Assembly: GCA_003550325.1 (NCBI GenBank)
Contig: QKWP01000030.1
Span: 621,243 to 685,242, forward strand
DNA length: 64,000 nucleotides
Direction: 5' to 3'
DNA from: Gigaspora rosea
Taxonomy: Eukaryota > Glomeromycota > Glomeromycetes > Diversisporales > Gigasporaceae
The position numbers were made by a program, and so were the translations under genes. Under the pieces are notes generated by a model. It had not been told where the DNA came from, ran no database searches, and saw only the letters and a list, made by a program, of their open reading frames with translations. Shown in pieces: positions 56,688 through 64,000 of the stretch; the first letter of the stretch is position 1; each line of letters opens with the position of its first letter.

Positions 56688-57300
56688 TGTTACTATCTTA
56701 ATCGACACAAGAATGTCGAGTTTAGTCAGGATAGTACAGTAGACTAATATAGGATATAATTAAGCATATATTATATGAGACAATAGAATAATGTATACGA
56801 GCACTCAGTAAATGTAATAAAGTATGTATGTATATGAGACAATAGTAAAATGTATATGAGCACTCAGTAAGTATAGCTGTGTCAGATGTCAAGTAAATGA
56901 ATATGCGCACCGTGTAAAACAATATAAGTCAGTAATAGATAAAGTAAAATATAAAAGATACGATGCAAATAAAGATATCACCTTTATTATAAAGGAGGAA
57001 TCACTAAAAAAGAGCCTCAAGAAAATACAGAGTTGAACATGGAAGGTTTATATACGTGTAGATTAATTACAATTCTTTCCCTCAGGATAAATATAATACC
57101 ATTTGAAATTCAACATTACACCATTAACGCCCTCCTCAATGATACCATCATTGACAAAACTTTCCAAAAAAACCTTTCATCCATAACATTACGCGCTGTG
57201 TCTCACGTTGCCAAGATAAAATCTATGAATAACAACATAAAGAATACATGTGATACTGTAGGATCCATATTAAGTAATACGGGATACAAAGGGAATTAGT
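56688..57300 (-). mobile_element. LTR retrotransposon fossil (Copia-like), LTR plus 3' internal end
   Basis: On the minus strand an LTR of about 440 bp runs from about 57129 to 56688, with TGTTA/TAACA-type termini, a TATATAAACC box near 57040, and AATAAA about 90 bp further on. A polypurine tract (TGAGGAGGG, about 57130-57138) adjoins its 5' edge, so this is a 3' LTR with the end of the internal region kept to about 57300. No coding domains remain. It is a remnant; age cannot be judged without the partner LTR. Confidence 0.55.
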
Positions 57301-57630
57301 ACGTACGTACCCGGAGGAATGTGACGGTGCCTGGGTACGGGACTGTGGCTGTGAATTTATTTTATTATAAATTCCGAATTTTTAATCTAAATGCACTAAA
57401 AAAGGAAATAGCAAATCATAGTAAGTTTAATTCAAATAAATCTATCATTGTATAACAATAATGGTGGCTGTTTGACTTTTATTAGCTATACCCTACGATA
57501 TATGAAAATGGCTTTTTTGAATGTGTCGTCATAACGACCACATAAAACGAGATTACTTTTACACAAAATTCTTTATTAGCAAGTTTCATTATTTCATTGA
57601 TCAACTTATGGAAATTTATATAACTTGTAC

Positions 57631-59602
57631 TGAGATGGGTTTCATGCGTGCGCATTAATGCGCATGTTTCCGAATCATGCGCATTTTATCCCATCATAAT
57701 TTTATATAGAAAAATTAAATTAAAAATAAGTATAATTAACATTCTAATCTATCTATATACTCCATTGTTCTGTCACGGGCAAAAAGTAATGTTGATCATA
57801 AATTTATACTACGCCACATTTCATGTGACATCCGGTCGATGTACGAGGCTTAGCCTTAATGTTGGGGGTGATTTTATATCATGCCATTTATCGCCTGATA
57901 CGCATGGCATAATAAAGTCGGATGAGGTAAAATAACGTATGATTAAAGCTCTAATATTCAGAAAGTAAGTTGGTTCGCTCTTTTTAAGACACTTTTCGGA
58001 TTATCCTATAATAAACTCAGACTATGTTAATACATAGGCTATTTTTATACTAAATCGGGTTAAATCACCAAGTCACGCCTCTGGCGAACTGCCTTCTTGT
58101 CGTTATTTGCATCGTAAAAATAAAGAATAGTCCAGTTCTCCTCGTAACAGCTTGCTTTAACATTTTTGATTGGTCGCATCCGAAAAATGTGACTAAATGT
58201 AGCAAAACTAACAGAAATACGTAAGATGATTATGACTATTATCATGGTCGAGTAATTATTGTGGCAGAAATCAATATTATAGTATAAAATCTCGAAAACT
58301 AAATTTTTTTGGGGTGCATTTTTTAGGTTAGGGGTTTAAGGTTAGGGTTAGTTTTAAAAAAAATATATAATAAACAAGTATTAGTGGGTTTTAGAAAGCT
58401 AGCAGGTTAAGTAGAAAATGTAGATTTCATTGTAAATTATGATCTGCGACAATTATTATAACATTCAAGTGATTATTATGTCATTTTTTAATGCACTCAT
58501 TAAAAAACACAAAATCGTGAACGTGAATTTTCCAAATTTACATTTGTTGTTTGATTGCCTAATATTTACAAACTATTTTGGGCTAAAAAAGTTCACAAAT
58601 ATGAAAACTTTTTGTATAATTGTCTCAAGTTAAAGAATAAGTGCAAGTGCAAGAACAAGTGTAAGACATGACAAACGCTCCGCTATAGATAAAACATATG
58701 ATTAATAAAAAAAATAGTGAATATATTAGCGAATATCAATAAAAATCTTACATTCAACCAAATATTTAGATGATTGATTTCTAGAATTTTTGGTAGGAAT
58801 TTTTGCCGCCAAGATTATCATAATCAACTAATTTCTCAGTGACTCGTAGTTTTATGTCGATCTGTCAACCAATAAAATTACGATTATGTTCAAAAGGTGA
58901 TCAATGTGCTATAGCAATATAAGGTTTTCCTTTTGCAACACTTATTTTAAAAATTGGCATTCACCAATAAAACTAAGCTGCATATTATCTGTTATTGGAG
59001 TAATGAGCTTTGTAACAAACTTTTATAGGTTAGTAACTCAATCTTAACCATGTACTGTAGTTAATAGAATAGTATGTTCAGTAACAGAATTTTTTTGAGA
59101 CGATTCAATGCAAACTAACTCAGCATATTTATGAATATTACATAATGCGAATTTACAGATTTTAACTAAGATTCTAAAGTTTTATACAAAACTCCCGTGG
59201 CAGAGCCACGGGCCAGGTGTCAAATATTATAAGATAAGCACAATGAAGTTTACAATTAGTAAATTTGTAAAAATTTATATATACAAGTTACTCTCGTTAT
59301 AGTGAACTCTTGATATAGTGAAGACTAATTAAAATCTCGATATAGTGAAGTTGGACCCAAAGCCAGTCTATATAAAATTCTCTCGATATAGTGAATTTAC
59401 TAATAAACTCTAAATATAGTGAATTTTTTAAAAATTTTTATTAATGGAACCGACCACTTCACTATAACAAGTTTGACTTGTATAGGCAAAATCTGATTAA
59501 GAATCAATATGTAGTATCTTTATTTAGATATATTATCAATAATAAAGATAAAAATTAAAATTTTTTTAATCATGCGGTATCATGCGCATTTTTCCCATCT
59601 CT
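57631..59602. mobile_element. ~2-kb hAT-type element, exact 8-bp target duplication
   Basis: ACTTGTAC stands exactly at both sides (57623-57630 and 59603-59610). Termini are TGAGATGGG and, on the right, CCCATCTCT, typical of hAT ends. Both subterminal regions carry CATGCGCAT words (left ATGCGTGCGCATTAATGCGC, right TCATGCGGTATCATGCGCAT). The interior has no recognisable transposase (the longest frame, 95 codons at 57648-57935, has no known similarity), so the element is non-autonomous or decayed. It contains a pogo-like MITE at 59284-59480 and a short TTAGGG-like tract near 58322-58352. Confidence 0.8.
59284..59480. mobile_element. Pogo/Tigger-like MITE (197 bp), TA target
   Basis: CAAGTTACTCTCGTTATAGT at the left and the complement of CTATAACAAGTTTGACTTG at the right are inverted ends, each flanked by TA. 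The word CTCGATATAGTGAA is repeated about five times inside. It sits within the 57631-59602 element, so it inserted later. Confidence 0.85.
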
Positions 59603-60350
59603 ACTTGTACTTCGCTTATTATTTTTTGATTACTTCATAAATCATAATTATAAATTTATGAAGTCGCTTATCATACGTTGATCGTGTAAATTTACATAGC
59701 TGACGCTGATTAGTGTTGCAAAAGAGGAAACTATCAGGATGTCGCTAAAATCTACTAACAACATTACTATATAACTAAACTTGGTTTAACTATCGTCCAA
59801 GACTCCTAGATTCTCGAATTGGCAGGCAAAAAGAGGTGTGGAAAATTTGGTCCGGATCTCGAGGTTTGTAGGGTCTTGCTACAGTGATTTAGGATAAGTA
59901 TCTTCTTTTAGTTTGCTTTATTATTGTATCTTTGTATTCTAATTCAATTCTAATTAACGACTTCTTCTCATTGTTCTAGGGTGCAAGCTTGAAATATTTA
60001 CTTTCAATCGTTCTTAACAATTGTCATGTGACGTCACGGAGTCGAAGTAAGATTATATTGTGACATAATATGCGCATGATTTTGCCTATACCACATACGC
60101 ATCTGCGTGGGACTGGTAAAGTTTCTAGCTTCAGAACCTAAGAACCTAATATTTCGTAATAGTTTTTAGGTTCATAATAGGTTTTATACTATATATAGTA
60201 AGCATATAAAATGATATTTGTATATAATCATTTTTTATATTGTTATTATACGTTCATGTATATTACCAAATACCAGTATCTTTATTTAGTACTATATAAA
60301 GTATTACTAATGCACATGAACAAACAAAAGCTATTTTCAAGGTAATATAT
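59603..60350. other. Spacer with a truncated relative of the next MITE
   Basis: 60105-60195 (GACTGGTAAAGTTTCTAGCT and AGAACCTAAGAACCTAAT) resembles the left part of the 60353-60593 element and is probably a broken copy. No genes recognised. Confidence 0.35.
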
Positions 60351-60352
60351 AT

Positions 60353-60593
60353 TAGGATTGGTAAAATTTGTAGTTTTAGAACCTAAATTTTATAAGTTTA
60401 TAATTAATAAAAGATTATTTAAATTTTTATTATATAAAAATAAATAGATGAATTTGATTGACTAGAACCTATGTTCTAACTAGTTTTGAGAACTTAGTTT
60501 AGAACTTAAGAATGACTTGGTTAATCAGGTTCTTAAAATGAAACCTAAAGGTTCTGGAACCAAACCCGAACCTAACCAACTCTACCAACCCTA
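60353..60593. mobile_element. MITE with TAGGRTTGGTARA ends and AGAACCTAA repeats
   Basis: TAGGATTGGTAAAATTTG at the left and the complement of CCAACTCTACCAACCCTA at the right are inverted ends. AGAACCTAA/TTAGGTTC words recur inside in both orientations. No exact 8-bp duplication found. Confidence 0.6.
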
Positions 60594-61364
60594 ATTATGC
60601 GTAGGCTATTTCGCATAATAATTTTCAGAATATAATGAACCAGAATTTTTGGCCAATGAAATTGCTCAAATAGAATAAAAACTAGGTTTGGACCAGTTTA
60701 TTTTTCATAAGTTAACCCATTTTAATCAGTTTTAGCATATTAAATATAAAACTGGTTCCAAACTCTACATTGAACCAATATCCAATCACAGCACTTTAAA
60801 TAATTTTCTTTTCATATTTTTAAATTCTTTTTGTACATTTCCAAGAATAAAATATTGTCGATCGATTTAATTTAAACAGGCTTACGTTATATTGATATAC
60901 AAGATAAAAAAACCTAAATAGATACGTATTTAAAAGGGTATTCGCAGTTTTAATTTATAAATAAATATGTTTTACAGAAATATACATATGTATGTATAAA
61001 ATTTATTTTGGCATATTTTGCATAATTTGTTATATAGAGCATAATATGTGCATATTTTAAGTCAAAAACTTGCAAAATTTTGCATAATTTACAATTTGCC
61101 GCACGCATAATTTGGCCATCCTCGCATCATAATCCTGGACCCCCTAGGTCGAAGATAAATTAACAATGCAAGTCACGGGGTTCGATTATTCGATCAGTAA
61201 GGTAATCAACGGCTTAATTAATATGAGTTTTATATCTTTCTCTATTAACGAATTGTGATTTTGATCGATGGTCATGGGGACAAGAGAACTATGACGAAAA
61301 ACAATTTTACGAAAACGAATCTATATCTTCGGGGATAATAAAAGTATAACGATTTTTATTATAT
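60594..61364. other. AT-rich spacer
   Basis: No coding frame. A cluster of TTTTGCATAATTT words at 61010-61110 is the only structure. Confidence 0.3.
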
Positions 61365-61929
61365 CCGTATAAGCGCGAAATAACGCTCAGGGGCGTTAAT
61401 TCGAAAATCAGATACCCTAAAATAGCATATGTGCTTCGAATTAACGCCCATGGGCGTCCCGAATTAACGCCATCCCTATAAATAAATCAAAAAAGATAAA
61501 TGAGTAAAAAAATGCTTCGGAATTGGTTTGATATTAAGAAAATCTATTTTATGATTTAAAGTTGTTCTTCAGGTCGAGGCGATTCTAACGGTAGTAAAAT
61601 CATCAAAAATGATCCAGTAGTTCGTCCGCAATGCCTCTTTAAAGGTTTGCAACGTTTGTTTATCTTTGTTTACAGATTATGTAAACAAAGGTAAACAAAA
61701 GTTGCGAAACTTTGAACCACAATTAGAATCGTCTCGACCTGAAGAACAACTTTTGTTAAAGTCAAAAATAGACTTACTTAATATCAAACCAGTTTCGGGC
61801 ACTTTTTATTCTTATTACTATTTATTATAGTTAATTTAATTCTTGTTTGAAATAACGGCATGCGCGTACTCGAAACAACGCGCATGTCAATTAATTAACG
61901 CAGGTGTGCGTTATTTCGCGCTTGTACGG
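61365..61929. mobile_element. Element with CCGTAYAAGCGCGAAATAAC ends
   Basis: CCGTATAAGCGCGAAATAAC and the complement of GTTATTTCGCGCTTGTACGG bound a 565-bp unit. Both subterminal parts carry GCGTTAATTCG or GCGTTAATT words in both orientations. The middle (about 61520-61798) is itself an inverted repeat (GGTTTGATATTAAG..., GTTGTTCTTCAGGTCGAG and complements), with GTAAACAAAGRTAAACAAA at the centre. Non-coding. Confidence 0.8.
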
Positions 61930-62065
61930 TAAGCGAAAATAGGTATGGATTGATACACGATTTATTAAGTACGAATGTTTTGGGTTAAATGAATAACTAC
62001 ATTTGAGCTAACACTTCTACTCTTATTTCGAAGGTTGAGACTCAACTTATTTCTTAACTCTTAAC

Positions 62066-62165
62066 TAGTGTTGGAAATCTGTTTTGAAATTTATGTTCTC
62101 ATGAGAACATATTTATTTAATTTAATGTTCTCAAAATTTTTTTTATATTCTCAAATAGAAAAAAA

Positions 62166-62216
<51 letters not shown>

Positions 62217-62537
62217 AACTTTCATTCTTTCTTACTTTCACACTTCTTTTCTTACACTTATTTTCTCTCTTTCATTCTCTCATTTACACTTAAGTTTTCT
62301 GTGAGGAGAACTAAATTGTTCTCTATATTAACTAACTACAATCAAATATTTACAAATTTAATTATTTTAAACTCCTATATTAATAAAATTTTTATTACTT
62401 TGTATATTTACATAGAGAACATTCAAACTTAATGTTCTCAAAAAAATTTAACAGAGAGCATCTTAAATTTTGTAAATGTTCTCAAATTAAAAGTGATGTT
62501 CTCATGAGAACATGAGAACATAAGATTTCCAACACTG
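62066..62537 (-). mobile_element. hAT-type MITE family E, exact 8-bp target duplication
   Basis: CTCTTAAC stands exactly at both sides (62058-62065 and 62538-62545). Termini are TAGTGTTGGAAATCT and its complement AGATTTCCAACACTG. GTTCTCATGAGAAC palindromes fill the subterminal regions. A (CT)n tract of about 50 bp lies at 62167-62217. The reverse complement aligns with 16727-17000. A 78-codon frame across the (CT)n tract is an artefact of the repeat. Confidence 0.95.
62167..62217. repeat. (CT)n microsatellite inside a MITE
   Basis: About 24 CT units with one interruption, followed by CTTT-rich sequence to about 62290. Confidence 0.95.
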
Positions 62538-62844
62538 CTCTTAACTGAGTTTAACTCTATTGAGATGTTCTTTATTGAGGTGAGCTCGAGGATCTTAAAT
62601 ACTTTTAATTACAGACTAAAAAACGATTTGAAAGGAGCTTTCTATTCTTTTAATTTTTTTGCATCTTTCGAATCTTGATTATTTTTAATACGTGAATAAT
62701 ATTTACTAAAAATAGAAAACATAAAAATAGAAAATAAAAATAGAAATTGAGCACAGCCCTCAGTCGATTTGCCTGTCACACTGTGCATCAGATTTTAAAC
62801 CGCACGCATGTCGATCAGGCGTTACGTATCTTTTGTATTTCCAA

Positions 62845-64000
62845 ATGTTGACATTTTATGACAAACTTTCGCAAGATTTTACCAAACTTCTTGAAAGTGA
62901 ATATAATTATGATACAATTATCGAAGTTGGTTAACAACCAAATACTCAACTTTTCAAGGTACATTCTACAATCTTATATCAACGCTCTTCTTACTTTCAA
63001 CAGAAATTAGCAAATGCGATTAAAGGAAATGATATCTTTATTATTAAATTGCCCAATATTTCTGTTAAACCATTTAATATTATTATTAAGTAAGTTTTTT
63101 GATTTATGATAATTATAAAAATTTTACTATAAATAATAGAATTAACAGTTTCTTATATCCTGTAGATATATTTATGGCGGTGTAGTCTCTTTAGAGAACC
63201 TTGAAACTTCTGACATATTTGATCTTTTGATTACTTTCAATGAATTTAATTTTTTAGAATCCATTGATCGTTTTCAAATTCTCCTTATTGAAGATAATGC
63301 ATCTTGGCTTCGATTAAATTTTGCTCGCATTTATCAGATTAGTTTTCAAATGAAAATTTCAAAGCTTTGCAACAATTTTGTAATGAAATTATTATTAAAC
63401 ACCCAAATTTAGTTTTTGATTCTGATAATTTCACTACTCTTCAAGAGAATGCTTTGATTTCCCTTTTAAAACATGACGAATTACAATTAGATGAATCTGT
63501 AATTTTGGATAAAGTTATTTTGTGAGGGAAAAGCGCAAACCCCAAATTTACCATCTAATTATGAGCAATGGAATGAGGAGAATTTCAAATCTTTAAAAAT
63601 TACACTTGAAAACTGTTTACCTCATATTAGGTATTTTCAAATTCCTGGTGATGAAGTCTTAGATAAATTACGGCCTTATAAACAAATTCTTGAAGAAAAT
63701 CTGTGGGATGATATTGTGACAAAATTTGCATCTCCAAATAAGCCTGTTAAATCTACAATTTTACTCCCTCGCAAAAAATTGATAACCCAACTTCCTCCTA
63801 GAAAATCAATATCTATACCTTCTTCCATAATTAATTTAGAGCATGCAGTCGAAATTTCTTCCTGGATTGATCGACGTTCAACAACTTATGATATAACAGA
63901 AATTCCATATGAGTTCAAATTGTTACTTAGAGGTAGTAGAGATGGGTTCCATGTCAAAACTTTTCATAAACTATGTGACAATATGCCTGGCTTAATAGTT
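62845..64000 (+). pseudogene. BTB-BACK-TLDc protein gene, broken and cut by the window edge
   Basis: Exon 1 (62845-63089) reads MLTFYDKLSQDFTKLLESEY and NYDTIIEVG, then a stop at 62929-62931 where related genes have a charged residue, then QLFKVHSTILYQRSSYFQQK, a BTB/POZ fold. A GT-AG intron (63090-63165) joins in frame to IYGGVVSLENLETSDIFDLL. The BACK region follows, but the frame shifts near 63350 and again near 63515-63530, where KVIL-stop replaces the usual KVILWGK. From 63540 the frame WGKAQTPNLPS-like to DEVLDKLRPYKQILEENLWD is open to the edge, ending in the TLDc start (FKLLLRGSRDGFHVKTFHKL). BTB domains recruit cullin-3 ligases or dimerise; TLDc domains are linked to oxidative-stress resistance. 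Three lesions in 1.1 kb point to a pseudogene of this large fungal family. Confidence 0.85.

Noticed and set aside
62068-62304. 78-codon frame of SLSLSL repeats
   Set aside because: Translation of a (CT)n microsatellite inside a hAT MITE.

Overview
The window looks like a scaffold piece from a repeat-rich, very AT-rich fungal genome. The best match from memory is an arbuscular mycorrhizal fungus (Glomeromycotina, Rhizophagus-like). The support is: short GT-AG introns; Sel1-repeat genes beside a tyrosine-kinase-like kinase; a BTB-BACK-TLDc gene; TTAGGG-type tracts; and a large load of small inverted-repeat elements. The organism call is inference from gene content, not from a search.

Gene density is low. 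Host genes that can be supported are: a nine-exon flavin-containing monooxygenase (complement 10640-12893) that reads open end to end as 536 residues; a Sel1-repeat ORF (41873-42334) followed by a protein kinase (42521-43805); a second Sel1-repeat gene (50636-51398); a short secreted Pro/Gly-rich protein (complement 56314-56508); a small repetitive ORF broken by one stop (53365-53583); an orphan first exon (14534-14636); a Sel1 pseudogene (about 37890-38252); and a broken BTB-BACK-TLDc gene running off the right edge (62845-64000).

The rest is mostly mobile DNA. 1-3684 is a decayed CACTA element (tnp2 transposase) whose right end is inside the window. About 29747-35200 is a decayed Helitron on the minus strand (Rep HUH motif and PIF1-like helicase), itself interrupted by a 1.16-kb hAT-like insertion. 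A retroelement gag-protease fossil lies at about 37.0-37.6 kb and a Copia-like LTR fossil at 56.7-57.3 kb. Between them lie roughly thirty non-autonomous inverted-repeat elements, several in two copies. Three carry exact 8-bp target duplications (46699-47175, 57631-59602, 62066-62537). One carries exact TTAA duplications with its empty site preserved elsewhere in the window (23510-23952 against 28271-28274). Several are giant foldbacks of 0.56-0.94 kb.

No bacterial-style operon, CRISPR array, rRNA gene or convincing functional tRNA gene was seen. The most informative observations are the nested and empty-site insertion record, the 2-kb hAT element at 57.6-59.6 kb, the LTR placed head-to-tail upstream of the secreted-protein gene, the altered NADPH-site glycine in the monooxygenase, and an unidentified decayed minus-strand gene at 38.9-40.0 kb.
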